DNA of 64,000 nucleotides from assembly GCA_021234155.1 (NCBI GenBank), contig JAJEKV010000049.1, forward strand, positions 2,571,487 to 2,635,486, written 5' to 3'. The stretch comes from Isoetes taiwanensis. Taxonomy: Eukaryota > Streptophyta > Lycopodiopsida > Isoetales > Isoetaceae. Made by a program: the position numbers and the translations under genes. The notes under the pieces are model-generated. The model had not been told where the DNA came from. It did not search any database and saw only the letters and a program-made list of their open reading frames with translations. Positions 42,861-56,456 of the stretch are shown here, in pieces. Numbering within the stretch: position 1 is the stretch's first letter; the number at the start of each line of letters is the position of its first letter.

Positions 42861-45479
42861 CAAGGCCAAGTTTTGACTAGGCCAAAAATGAAAAGATATC
42901 CATCTTTGCTCTTTTCATTGGGTGATGTTGGCAAATTTTGGATGACATGGCTAGATGGTGGTGAGTTGGACATGTTGACTAGGACTTTATGCAAGAAATA
43001 TGATAACCTTTGGAATTTTTGGTAGAGGAGTTTGGCAAGGGATAGAATAAAGGGATCTTGAAGAACTTAAAGCGCTTACACCCTTCCGCAAATCGAATCA
43101 GGCCAGGACTTTGCGTGGCTTCCTCACCAGAGACGAGAGGCCAGACCCCAGGAGGACGGACCTCAGAAATGTTGTCGGGATAGCCTTTCCTGCCAGTGTT
43201 CCTCCGGGAGGGCAAATGCCAATGCCCCTCCTCTTGGAACTCGGTTTCCCTATCGGACCGTTGAATCTGCTGTTCAAGTAACCTGCTTCGTGCACGTTCA
43301 AAAAAATTCAAGATCCGTCCGAGAGAACTTATCAAACCGCGAAGCATCCTCCCGTTAACCGTGTAGAAACCCAAGTGTTTTGTTATTCGGGCCATATAAA
43401 GGCTCCATAATAGAGATTCGACTTCGTCATCTCGTCCGGAATGGCAAAATTATCCTAGGGATCAAGTTATACGGTCATTTTTTGCAACAAAAGAAACACG
43501 AACCCTCTACATGGCAGTATTTCGCAGCCACCTCTTAGGCCAATTGACTACGAATGTGTTAGACATGAGCTATTTTGGCGCTTCTTGGAGAAGGGGTGGT
43601 CTTCTCCCCACGAAACTTGGTCTCCAGGCTAATATCGATGTTTTGAGTCCATTGGCAGAGTCAATTCACAGTTCCGAAATGGGAGAGTTGCCCGTCTGTG
43701 GCCAGGGGCCTTCAGGAGAGGACCTTTGGCGCGAACTGCTTCCGGAAGGTTTTAAGGGTCCCTCTTCTGGCATCAACACCCTCCCTCTACCTGATGACAT
43801 TATGCAAGATCTTGGTCGAATCTGACTAGGATACGGCCTCCGAAACGTAAACCCTGTGTGTTGCTAGGTTATTGAAGGGTTTACGTTATGGAGGTCGAGT
43901 TTTAGTCGGTTGCACTTGGGACATGGTCGAGAAGCTGCAGTTGAAAACACAAAGCAATAGGAACTGACAGAATGGGGTTTGGATTTATCCCCCTCCCAGT
44001 GTGGCGATTAGAAGTCAAGAGCGCCTTTTGCAGTAGCAAAATTGTTTGGGATCATTCGGGATGGCCAATAGATCCAAACTCTGTTATTTCAGTTGCCATG
44101 GCTCCGCATGCATGTTTAGAAAAGGTGCACCTAGTTATCTAAGAAAACGACCGTGTTTTGGCCTCCAAAATGTAAACCATGTGTGTTGCTAGGTTATTGT
44201 AGGGTTTACATTTCGGAGGCTAAAACGTGGCCCTTTTCTTGGATAACTAGGTGCACCTTTTCTAAACATGCATGCGGAGCCATGGCAACTGAAATAACAG
44301 AGTTTGGATCTATTGGCCATCCCGAATGATCCCAAACAATTTTGCTACTGCAAAAGGCGCTCTTGACTTCTAATTGCCACACTGGAAGAAGGATAAATCC
44401 AAACCCCATTCTGTCAATTCCTATTGTTTCATGTTTTCAACTGCAGCTTCTCGACTACGTCCCCATTGTAACTGACTAAAACTCGACCTCCATAACGTAA
44501 AGCCTTCAATAACCTAGCAACACACAAGGTTTATGTTTCGGAGGCTATGTCCTAGTCAGATTTGACCAGGATCTTTCACAATATCATCATGTAGAGGGAG
44601 GGTGTTGATGCCAGAAGAGGGACCCTTAAAACCTTCCGGAAGCAGTTCGCGCCAAAGGTCCTCTCCTGAAGGCCCCTGGCCACAGACGGGCAACTCTCCC
44701 ATTTCGGAACTGTGAATTGACTCTGCCAATGGACTCAAAACATCGATATTAGCCTGGAGACCAAGTTTCGTGGGGAGAAGACCACCCCTTCTCCAAGAAG
44801 CGCCAAAATAGCTCATGTCTAACACATTCGTAGTCAATTGGCCTAAGAGGTGGCTGCGAAATACTGCCATGTAGAGGGTTCGTGTTTTTTTCGTTGCCAA
44901 AAATGATCATGTAACTTGGTCCCTAAGGTAATTTTGCCATTCCGGACGAGATGGCAAAGTTGAATCTCCATTTCGGAGCCTTTATACTGCCCAAACGACT
45001 AAACACTTGGGTTTCTACACGGTCGACCGCAGGACGCTTCGTGGTTTGATAAGTTCTCCCGGACCGATCTTGGATTTTCTTGAATCTGCTCGAAGCAGGT
45101 TACTTCAACGGCAGATTCAACGGTCGAATATGGAAACGGAGCTCCGGGAGGCGCAGGGCATTGCCATTTGCCCTCCTGGAGGAGCACTGGCAGGAAAGGC
45201 TGCCTTGGCAACATTTCTGAGGCCTGTCTCTTGGGGTCCGGCCTCTCCCCTCTGGTGAGGAAGCCGCGCAAAATCCTAGCCTGGTTCGATTTGGGGAAGG
45301 GTGTCAGCGCAAGATCCCTTGCCAAACTCCTCTACCAAAAATTCCAAAGGTTATCGTATTTCTTGCATAAATTCCTAGTCTGCCAACATCACCTTATGAA
45401 AAGACCAAAGATGGACATCTTTTAATTTTTGGCCTTGTCAAAACTTGGCCTTGCTTACTTGGCATGCCATGTCACCATA

Positions 45480-46130
45480 TGGAGTGCCTAGGTAGCATGT
45501 GTGAGACTAGGTGGCATGCTTGAGCCACCTTCGCATGTTGGAGCCTAGGTGGCATTTGGAGCCCGCATGGCATGTTGGAGCCACCAGTCTAGGTGGCATG
45601 TTAGAGCATAGGTGGCATGTTTGAGCCACTTTAACATGTTGGAGCCCACGTGGCATATTGGAGTCCATGTGGCATGTTTGAGCCACCTTGGCATATTGGA
45701 GCCTAAGTGGTACATTGGAGCCCACATGGCATATTTGAGCCACCTTATCATGTTGGAGCCTAGGTGGCATGTTTGAGCCACCTTGGCATGCCTGAGCCAC
45801 CTTGGCATGTTGGAGCCTAGGTGGCATGTTTGAGCCACCTTGGCATGTTGAGCCTAGATGGCATGTTGGAGCCCACGTGGCATGTTTGAGCCACCTTGGC
45901 ATGTTTGAGCCTAGGTGGCATGTTGGTGCCTAGGTGGCATGCTTGAGCCACCTTGGCATGTTGGTGCCTAAGTGGCATGTTTGAGCCACCTTGGCATGTT
46001 GGAGCCTAGGTGGCATGTTGGAGGCATGTTTGAGCCACCTTGGCATGTTTGAGCCGAGTGGCATGTTTGAGCCACCTTGGCATGTTGGAGCCTAGGTGGC
46101 ATGTTGGGCCCACGTGGCATGCTTGTTCCA
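45480..46130. repeat. 19-bp minisatellite array 1
   Basis: About 34 units of 19 bp in three main types: GGCATGTTGGAGCCTAGGT, GGCATGTTTGAGCCACCTT and GGCATGTTGGAGCCCACGT, interspersed in mosaic order. Because 19 is not a multiple of 3, all frames cycle with a 19-residue period, which explains the long repetitive open frames on both strands. Confidence 0.95.
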
Positions 46131-47694
46131 ACTCGGAAGGGGTTTTGGATTTATCCTCCTCCCAGTGTAGCAATTAGAAGTCAAGAGCGCCTTTTGCAGT
46201 AGCAAAATTGTTTGGGATCATTCGGGATGGCCAATAGATCCAAACTCTGTTATTTCAGTTGCCATGGCTCTGTATGCATGTTTAGAAAATGTGCACCTAG
46301 TTATCTAAGAAAAGGACCGTGTTTTGGCCTCCGAAATGTAAACCCTGTGTGTTGCTAGGTTATTATAGGGTTTATATTTCGGAGGCCAAAACGTGGTCAT
46401 TTTCTTGGATAGCTAGATGTACCTTTTCTAAATATGCATGCGGAGCCATGGCAACTGAAATAACCGAGTTTGGATCTATTGGCCACACCGAACGATCCTA
46501 AACAATTTTGCTATTGCAAAAGGCGCTCTTGACTTCTAATTGCTACACTGGAAGGAGGATAAATCCAAAACCCATTCCGTCAATTCCTATTGCTTCGTGT
46601 TTTTAACTGCAGCTTCTCGACGTTGTCCTAAGTGCAACTGACTAAAACTCGACTTCCATAACGTAAACCCTTCAATAACCTAGCAGCACACAGGGCTTAT
46701 ATTTCAGAGGCCTTATCCTAGTCATATTGGACCAGGATCTTTCACAATGTCATCACGTAGAGGGAGGGTGTTGATGCTAGAAGACGGACCCTTAAAACCT
46801 TTCGGAAGCAGTTCGCCCCAGAGGTCCTCTCCTGAAGGCCCCTGGCCACGGACGGGCAACTCTCCCACTCCAGAACTGTGAACTGACTCTGCCAATGGAC
46901 TCAAAAAATGGACATTACCCTAGGGACCAAGTTTCGTGGGCAGAAGACCATCCCTTCTCCAAGAAGCGCCAAAGTTGTATATGTCTAACATGTTCGTAGT
47001 CAATTGGCCGAGGAGGTGGCTGCGGAATACCGCTATGTAGAGGGTCCATGTTTCTTTCGTTGCCAAAAATGACCATGTAACTTGGTCCCTGGGGTTATTT
47101 CGCCATTTCGAACGACATGACGAAGTCTAATCTCCATTCCAGAGCCTTTGTACTGCCCGAACAACAAAACACTTGGTTTTCTACGCGGTCAACCTGCAGG
47201 ACGCTTTGTGGTTTGATAAGTTCTCCCGGACGGATCTTGGATTTTTTTAAGCCTACTCGAAGCAGGTTACTTGAATGGCAGATTCAACGGTCGGATAGGA
47301 AAATTGAGCTCCCGGGGGAGAAGGGGGGCATTGGCATTTGCCATCCCAGAGGAGCGCTGACAAGAAAGGCTGCCTCGACAACGTTGCTGAGGTCCATTTT
47401 TTGGGGTCTGGCCTCTCCCCTCTAGTGAGGAAGCCACGCAAAGTCCTGGCCTGGTTCGATTTGGGGAAAGGTATCAGCGCTTTAAGTTCTTCAAGATCCC
47501 TCTATTCTATCCCTTGCCAAACTCCTCTACCAAAAATTTCAAAGGTTATCATATTTCTTGCATAAAGTCCTAGTCCTCATATCATGTCACCATCATCTAG
47601 CCATGTCACCTAAAATTTACCAACATCACCCAATGAAAAGACCAAAGATGGACATCTTTTCATTTTTTACCTAGTCAAAACTTGACCTTGCTTA

Positions 47695-49569
47695 CTTGGC
47701 ATGCCATGTCACCACTTGGAGTGCCCAAGTGGCCTAGGTAGCATATTGGTGCCTAGGTGGCATGCCTGAGCCACCTTGGCATGTTGGAGCCTAGGTGGCA
47801 TATTGGTGCCTAGGTGGCATCCCTGCCTGAGCCACCTTGGCATGTTTGAGCCACCTTGGCACCTAGGTGGCATGTTTGAGCCACCTTGGCATGTTGGAGC
47901 CTAGGTGGCATGTTGGAGCCCACGTGGCATTATGGAGTCCACGTGGCATGTTTGAGCCACATTGGCATGTTGGAGCCTAGGTGGCATGTTGGAGCCTTGT
48001 TGGCATGTTAGAGCCTAGGTGGCATGTTTGAGCCCACCTTGGCATGTTTGAGCCACCTGGCATGTTTGAGCCTAGGTGGCATTGGAGCCTAGGTGGCATG
48101 TTTGAGCCACCTTGGCATGTTTGAGCCTAGGTGGCATGTTTGAGCCACCTTGGCATCTTGGAGGCCACATGGCATGTTGGAGCCTATGTGGCATGTTGGA
48201 GCCTGCGTGGCATGTTTGAGCTATCTTGGCTTGTTTGCGCCACCTTGGCATGTTTGAGCCAATGTGGCATGTTGGAGTCTAGGTGGCATTTTTGAGCCAC
48301 CTTGGCATGTTGGAGCCTACGTGGCATGTTGTGAGCCACCTTAGCATGTTTGAGCCTAGGTGGCATGTTAGAGCCTAGGAGGCATGTTCGAGACTAGGTG
48401 GCATGTTAGAGCCACGACGGCATGTTGGAGGCTAGGTGGCATGTTTGAGCCACCTTGTCATGTTTGAGCCTAGGTGGCATGTTGGAGCCTAGGTGGCATG
48501 TTATTGGAGCCTAGGTGGCATGTTGGAGCCTAGGTGGCATGTTTGAGCCACCTTGGCATGTTTGAGCCACCTTGGCAAGTTGGGGCATAGGTGGCATGTT
48601 GGAGCCCACATGGCATGTTTGAGCACGTTGGAGCCTAGGTTGGAGCCATTTTGTCATGTTGGAGCCTAGGTGGCATGTTGGAGCCACCTTCGCGTGTTTG
48701 AGTCTAGGTGGGATGTTAGAACCACCTTGGCATATTGGAGACCACGTGGCATGTTGGAGCGCACGTGGCATGTTTGAGCTACCTTGGCATGATGGAGCCT
48801 AGATAGCATGTTGGAGCCTAGGTGGCATGTTGGAGCCCACGTGTCATGTTTGAGCCACCTTGGCAAGTTGGAGCATAGGTGGCATGTTGGAGCCAGCGTG
48901 GCATGTTTGAGCATGTTGGAGCCTAGGTGGCATGTTTGAGCCATTTTGTCATGTTGGAGTCTAGGTGGCATGTTGGAGCCACCTTGGCATGTTTGAGCCT
49001 TGGTGGCATGTTAGAGCCACCTTGGCATGTTGGAGCCCACGTGGCATGTTTGAGACACCTTGGCATGTTGGAGCCTAGATGGCATGTTGGAGCCTAGGTG
49101 GCATGTTGGAGCCCACGTGGAATGTTTGAGCCACCTTGGCATGTTGGAGCCTAGGTGGCATGTTGAAGCACATGTGGCATGTTTGAGCCTAGGTGGCATG
49201 TTTGAGCCACCTTGGCATGTTGGAGCCCACGTGGCATGTTTGAGCCACCTTGGCATGTTTGAGCCTAGGTGGCATGTTTGAGCCTAGGTGGCATGTTTGA
49301 GCCTAGGTGGCATGTTAGAGCCATGGTGGCATGTTGGAGCCTAGGTGGCATGGTTGAGCCAACTTGGCATATTTAAGCCTAGGTGGCATGTTGTGAGCCA
49401 CCTTGGCATGTTGGAGCCTAGGTGGCATGGTGGAGCCCACGTGGCAGGTTTGCGCCGCCTTTGCATATTGGAGCATGGCATGTTGGAGCCACCTTGGCAT
49501 GTTGGAGCCACCTTGGTGGCATGTTTGAGCCACCTTGTGTATGTTTGAGCCACCTTGGTGGCATGTTTG
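47695..49569. repeat. 19-bp minisatellite array 2
   Basis: About 98 units of the same three types, with occasional longer or shorter ones (for example near 48500 and 48620). The order is mosaic, with higher-order blocks repeating, such as the piece containing GCATGTTTGAGCACGTTGGA and its variant near 48905. It is interrupted at 49569/55093 by the Copia element. Confidence 0.95.
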
Positions 49570-50153
49570 TGTTGGTTTTGAAAGATGTTGGTCATCATAT
49601 ATTTCCAGTTGAAGATGCTTCAAAGAATCATGAGAGCCAGAATAATTACTAGGTTCAATGATGAGTTACATTTGCCTAGTCAATATTGTACATAATGCAT
49701 CGAACCATTGGGACCTAGGAGATAATATTATTTCTATATATATTCGAGGAGGTTAAGGCTACCGCATTGGTGCCAAAACCATTCAAATGGTTCCAGCTAT
49801 TGCCCGGGAGATTTTCGGGCCTAAACTGACGACCAAACACCTGTACATATAGACAAACCCAATACAATAAAACATAGAGGGAATTACAGTTAATTCCGGC
49901 ATGATTCGAGTGCATTGAAGGAGTTCAAGTTCGAATTATTGATAGTGGATTTCCGGTCAATGCTCTTATAATTGAGTCAATGACTCTAATGAACAGTAAC
50001 ATTTAAAATTAGTCATATGGTTCATTGATCGTGTATATCCTTAGTTTCAAAGTTAATGCTAACTTGTGAAACTATTGCTTAAAGTTTTTGAAGGTGAATT
50101 TCTAGGCAAAAATCAAGAGGCCATTACACAAGTCTTTGATTCTAAAATCATCA
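49570..50153 (+). repeat. 5' LTR of the Copia element
   Basis: 584 bp, starting TGTTGGTTTT and ending AAAATCATCA (short TG...CA ends). It differs from the 3' LTR at five sites (for example TATATTCG against TATGTTCG, AAACTGAC against AAACCGAC). Confidence 0.95.
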
Positions 50154-50155
50154 TT

Positions 50156-50167
50156 TGGTATCAGAGC
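50156..50167 (+). promoter_or_regulatory. Primer-binding site, initiator tRNA-Met
   Basis: TGGTATCAGAGC, two bases after the 5' LTR, is complementary to the 3' end of plant initiator tRNA-Met, the usual Copia primer. Confidence 0.93.
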
Positions 50168-50196
50168 TTGGTGTGCTTGATTATTCTTTGAACAAG

Positions 50197-53100
50197 ATGT
50201 CAAGCAGGTTTGGTGCCAGCCTTTTGAGCAGTGTGGATGTATTCAAAGGAGGAGCAGGCTTTCAGGTATGGAAAGATGCAATTAAGCACATTCTTGAAGT
50301 AGAGGATCTATGGGATCTTGTTGATCCAGAAGGTGTGGACTTGAGCAGTCTAGCAAACACTTTACAGAGGTCTGTGTCAGAAGGATCAGTAAATGCAAAT
50401 GCTACTAATGCAACTAATGCAGGTGAGACAAGTGCAAGGGGAACAGTGGTCAGCCAAGGAGTAATGGCAGGAAGGTCATTGTATGCACGCATCAAGGAGG
50501 CTCAAGGAATTATCTCTTGCAAGGTAAGTTCTACTATTAGGCTTAAATTGAGAGATAAAAGTCCTAGGCAGATGTGGAAGTTTCTTCTTATGAATTATGA
50601 GGAGAAGACTTCTTCACAGATTGAATTATTGGAGAATGAACTCAGAAGCTTAAAGCTTCAAGTGGAAGGAGATGTCTCAGAATATTTTAACCAGTTTGAT
50701 AACATTATTGCTGACTTGTCAGCTGCAGCAGTAAATGTATCAGAAAGGAGTCAAGTCTTACAAATTTCTAGAGCTATTGACAATGAACAACTAGGATTAT
50801 TCATAAGGAATATGTGTAAAACACGAGAAGAAGCTGAAGGAGTGTTGAGAACAGAATTTGAGCAAAAGAAATTAAAGGAAGGAGAGGATACTGCTGAAAT
50901 ACTTCTCACTGGTGCAAAGAAACAGATCACATGCTATTATTGTCATGAGAATGGTCATTTTAAAAGCCAATGCCCAAAAATGAAAAAGGAATTTAACTGT
51001 TATAACTGTGGAGGTAAAGGGCACATGGCTGCCAAATGTTCATCTCCCAAGGATTATAGTCAAGGGAGAGGAAGGGGAAAAGCTCCTAGAGGAGGAAGAG
51101 GTGTTGGGAGAAAAGATGGTAGCAGACCTGCAGGTGTTCATATCACCAAGGCAGCTGAAGATGCAAACAAAGAGGAGTCTCAAGATGAGAATGAGGTAAA
51201 TAAATTGTTGGTAGCTCAAAATGCAAATTCTGAAACTAATAAAAGGGATGATATTGTTGTAGTTGATAGTGGAGCTGAGAGATCAGTAGTTCAAACTATT
51301 GATCTACTCCAAGCCATTGATGCCACTCGAAAGAGCAAAATTCAAGTTGGAAATGGAGAAGTGCAACTTGCTGAAGGATCTGGATTATTGCAGCTGATAG
51401 ACTTAGATGGAAATGTTGTTGACATAGAAAATGTTTTGTGTGTGCCTACTTTGATCAAAAACTTGATCTCAGTTAGTCAACTAGTTGACTTGGGATACAA
51501 GATAAACTTTGATTCCAAAGGATGTAGCATTTATCTTGATAATATATTGAAGTTTTATGCCAAAAGATTTGGTAATCTATTTCAAATGGAGGGAGCAATT
51601 AAAAGTAGCATAAATTGCATTATTAATTCTGATACAGAGTTATGGCACAACAGGTTAGCTCACACTCATTATAACAATATTAAATACTTGGCAAAAAAGG
51701 GATGGATTTCTTGCAGAGATGATAAGTCAGACAAATTTATGTGTGAAGGATGCATGCTAGGTAAAATAAACAGGCTGCCATTCAAGAAGTCAGCAAATAG
51801 AGCTAAGCACGTGCTTGAATTGGTACATACAGACCTGTGTGGACCTCTGAACATAAGGAGCAGATCAAACAAAAGGTACTTCATCACATTTATAGATGAT
51901 TACTCACGAAAATGCAAAGTTTATTGCCTAGCAAGAAAATCACAAGCATTGCAAGCTTTTAAACAATATGTAGCAGAGGTAGAAAGAGAAACTGGGAATA
52001 AAGTGAAATGCATTAGGTCAGATCGAGGAGGAGAATACTTGTCTACTAAGTTTAGACTGTTTTGTATTGCTAATGGAATCAAAAGGTAGATGACTTGCAG
52101 GTTTAGCCCCCAACAAAATGGGGTGGCAGAAAGAAAGAATAGAACTCTAATGGATGCAGTTAGGTCCATGATTAAACAAAGTGGACTTCCTAATTATTTG
52201 TGGGAGGAGGCCTTGAAGACTGCCACTCTTGTTCAAAACAGACTTCCTACAGCAGCCATAAAAGGTAATGTACCTCATAGTCTTTGGCATAATGTAAATG
52301 AAAAGATTGATTATGACAGATTCAAAACTTATGGATGTCTTACCTATGCTCACATACCTCATGAATTAAGGAAGAAGTTGGACAGCAAAGCTGAAGTTGG
52401 CTACTTAGTAGGTTATGATGAGGAAGCCAAGGGATACAGGATTTTTAATCCACTTACCAAGCAAATAATCATTAGTAGGGATGTGGTCTTTAATGAGAAT
52501 GTCATTTACAGAGATAGGTTAAAGAGTTATGAATTAAAGGGAGCAGAAGTAGAGAAGCATGATAAAGCAGCAAAACAAATGGACAAACAGGTAAATGACT
52601 TAGATTCAGATGATGATGACTCATTAGAAGATGATAATGCAAATGAAATAGCAGTTAAGAACATGCAGCAAGCAGGGGAATTAGAAAAACAAGCAGAACA
52701 GCAAGAGGAAAGTATTGTCAAACAAAAGAAAAATCAAGCTGATAGACTTTTAGAAGATACTCACATTGACTTAGACCAATATGGGCGGACTGAAACAGGA
52801 AAAAGCAGGAGACTACAGGGAAGACATATAGATCATGATCAGATTTTGAGTATAACAGAAGATTTGAGTGTACCTAGGTCATATGGTGAAGTGCTGGCAT
52901 GTGCAGACAAAGAAATGTGGATAAATGCAATGAACGAGGAGATGGATTCTTTTAAGGAAACACATACCTATGATATAGTGGAGTACACTGCAGACAAACA
53001 TGTAATAGGCAGCAAATGGCTGTTTAAGTTAAAGATAAATGCAGATGGAAGTTTGAAACACAAAGCTAGACTAGTGGCTCAGGGATTTACCCAGAAAAAG

Positions 53101-54591
53101 GGAGAAGATTATGAGGAGACTTATTCTCCAATTGTAAAGCTGACTAGTCTTAGAATGCTATTATCTATAGCTAATGCTCTGGACTTAGAAGTACATCACA
53201 TGGATGTAAAGACTGCCTTCTTAAATGCAAAGCTAGAGGAAAATGTATACCTCAGGCAACCAGCTGGCTTTGAGCAAGGAGAAAACAAAATTTGGAAGTT
53301 AAATAGGGCTGTTTATGGCCTAAAACAGTCCCCTAGGGAATGGTACAATTGCATTGATAAGTATCTTAGAGAACAGAAGTTTGAGAAGCTACAGAATGAT
53401 GGGAATCTTTATAGGTTCAGAAATGAAAAAGAATATTGTATAATTGCCCTGTATGTCGACGACTGTATTATGTTTGCAAACAGCAAATCATGCTTGAATC
53501 AATGCAAAGAGATACTTAAGAGCAGGTTCAGAATGACAGACCTAGGAGAGTTAAAACAATTTCTTGGAATAGAGGTTTCGAGAGACAGACAGAAAAAGAC
53601 TTTGAAGCTTACACAACATAGACATATAGAGAATATGTTGAAAAGGTTCAACCTTGATCATGCTAACACAGTCAGCACTCCAATAGTTCCAGGTCATAAA
53701 CTTACTGCAGAAGAAGAAATTTCAGAAAATGAAAGAAAAGAAATGGAGGAAATACCTTATCGAGCACTAGTAGGATGTTTGCTTTACTTGGCAAACAACA
53801 CAAGGCCAAATATTACATATGCTGTCAACATTCTTAGCAGACGAAATCACAATCCTAGCAAGCAGCATTGGATAGCTGGGAAAAGGGTACTTAGGTATCT
53901 AAAAGGTACCATGAACAATACTTATAATTCTACAGACTTGGTCATGAAGGCTTTTAGTGATGCTGACTGGGGAGGAGATTTAAGTTGCAGAAAGTCTACC
54001 TCAGGCTATGTAATAATGTTAGGAGGAAGCACTATAGCATGGAGAACTAAAAAGCAGAACGCCATAGCCATGTCCACAACTGAAGCTGACTATGTGGCTG
54101 CATCCCTAGTTGCCAAAGAAGTTGCATAGTTAAGAAGGTTAATGAATGAGTTGGATTGTGATCAAGAAAGACCAACACAGATCTTCACTGATAGCCAGAG
54201 TTGCATGGCCATTGTCAAAAACCCTGTAGATCATGACAGGACTAAACATATTGAGCTGAATGTTCATTTCATAAGGGATTTGGCATCTAAGGGCTACATA
54301 CAGATGAGCTATGTTCACACTTCAAATCAGACAGCAGACATCCTCACAAAGGCACTTGTTGAAAGTAAGTTCAAAAAATTCAAGCAGGATATGAATGTGA
54401 CAGAAGGAAACTCTTATGAGCAAACAGACAGTTGGAAAAATTCAGTACAAGAGAATAAGAACTTCTCCAGACTTCAAAGAAATACAGAAATATATGATGA
54501 AGGAGGAGTGTTGGTTTTGAAAGATGTTGGTCATCATATATTTCCAGTTGAAGATGCTTCAAAGAATCATGAGAGCCAGAATAATTACTAG
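50197..54591 (+). pseudogene. Copia gag-pol polyprotein with two nonsense codons
   Basis: One frame throughout, taken from the ATG at 50197 (MSSRFGASL). An upstream in-frame TTG inside the PBS is not a credible start. Order: gag with two CCHC knuckles CYYCHENGHFKSQC (50932) and CYNCGGKGHMAAKC (50998), a basic Gly/Arg stretch, protease VVDSGAERSV (51265), integrase HHCC zinc region (about 51643-51750), integrase DD and E residues (HTDLCGP, FIDDYSR, NGVAERKN), RT with VAQGFTQKKGEDYEET and YVDDCIM (53452), and RNase H with FSDADWGGD (53953). Stops are TAG at 52087-52089, inside integrase after IANGIKR, and TAG at 54127-54129, in RNase H after AAKEVA-type sequence where Trp is usual. Both are single-base changes, and all catalytic motifs remain. 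The frame ends inside the 3' LTR. Confidence 0.95.
54499..54508 (+). promoter_or_regulatory. Polypurine tract
   Basis: GAAGGAGGAG directly abuts the 3' LTR, the expected site for plus-strand priming. Confidence 0.85.
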
Positions 54592-55092
54592 GTTCAATGA
54601 TGAGTTACATTTGCCTAGTCAATATTGTACATAATGCATCGAACCATTGGGACCTAGGAGATAATATTATTTCTATATATGTTCGAGGAGGTTAAGGCTA
54701 CCGCATTGGTGCCAAAACCATTCAAATGGTTCCAGCTATTGCCCGGGAGATTTTCGGGCCTAAACCGACGACCAAACACCTGTACATATAGACAAACCCA
54801 ATACAATAAAACATAGAGTGAATTACAGTTAATTCCGGCATGATCCGAGTGCATTGAAGGAGTTCAAGTTCGAATTATTGATAGTGGATTTCCGGTCAAT
54901 GCTCTTATAATTGAGTCAATGACTCTAATGAACAGTAACATTTAAAATTAGTCATATGGTTCATTGATCGTGTATATCCTTAGTTTCAAAGTTAATGATA
55001 ACTTGTGAAACTATTGCTTAAAGTTTTTGAAGGTGAATTTCTAGGCAAAAATCAAGAGGCCATTACACAAGTCTTTGATTCTAAAATCATCA
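54509..55092 (+). repeat. 3' LTR of the Copia element
   Basis: 584 bp, ending AAAATCATCA, followed by target duplication GTTTG and the rest of the interrupted minisatellite unit. Confidence 0.95.
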
Positions 55093-55145
55093 GTTTGAGC
55101 CACCTTGGCATGTTTGAGCCTCGGTGGCATGTTTGAGCCAAGTGG
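55093..55145. repeat. Tail of minisatellite array 2
   Basis: Fewer than three 19-bp units, ending at GAGCCAAGTGG, after which unique sequence begins. This is the right boundary of the whole foldback/minisatellite complex. Confidence 0.9.

Positions 55146-56456
<1,311 letters not shown>

Larger units (their letters stand above)
42410..47720. mobile_element. Foldback-type element: nested long inverted repeats
   Basis: About 42830-44155 is repeated inverted at about 44190-45480, around a centre near 44190 (GTTTTGGCCTCC... and ...GGAGGCTAAAAC). A third, rearranged copy lies at about 46135-47710: its short left arm 46135-46325 matches 43970-44155, and its long right arm matches 44210-45480. Both arms of the first copy encode the same protein-like piece, QGPSGEDLWRELLPEGFKGP (plus at 43511-43825, minus at 44556-44900, again minus at 46722-46904), and another, RTLRGLISSPGRILDFLES. 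These may be fragments of a captured host gene. The outer ends pass into the 19-bp minisatellite. Such long composite inverted repeats with internal tandem repeats fit Foldback elements. No transposase is visible. Confidence 0.7.
49570..55092 (+). mobile_element. Complete Ty1/Copia LTR retrotransposon (5,523 bp)
   Basis: Two LTRs of equal length (584 bp), TGTTGG...ATCA, bound an internal region with PBS, gag, protease, integrase, RT, RNase H and a purine-rich tract in Copia order. The 5-bp target duplication GTTTG occurs at 49565-49569 and 55093-55097. Removing the element restores a normal minisatellite unit (GGCATGTTTGAGCCACC). I count five differences between the LTRs, so insertion is recent relative to most of the window's transposon debris. 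Two in-frame stops disable the polyprotein. Confidence 0.97.

Noticed and set aside
45507..49623. Many repetitive open frames (CHLGSNMPRWL type) on both strands
   Set aside because: A 19-bp minisatellite without in-phase stops produces them; no gene signals are present.
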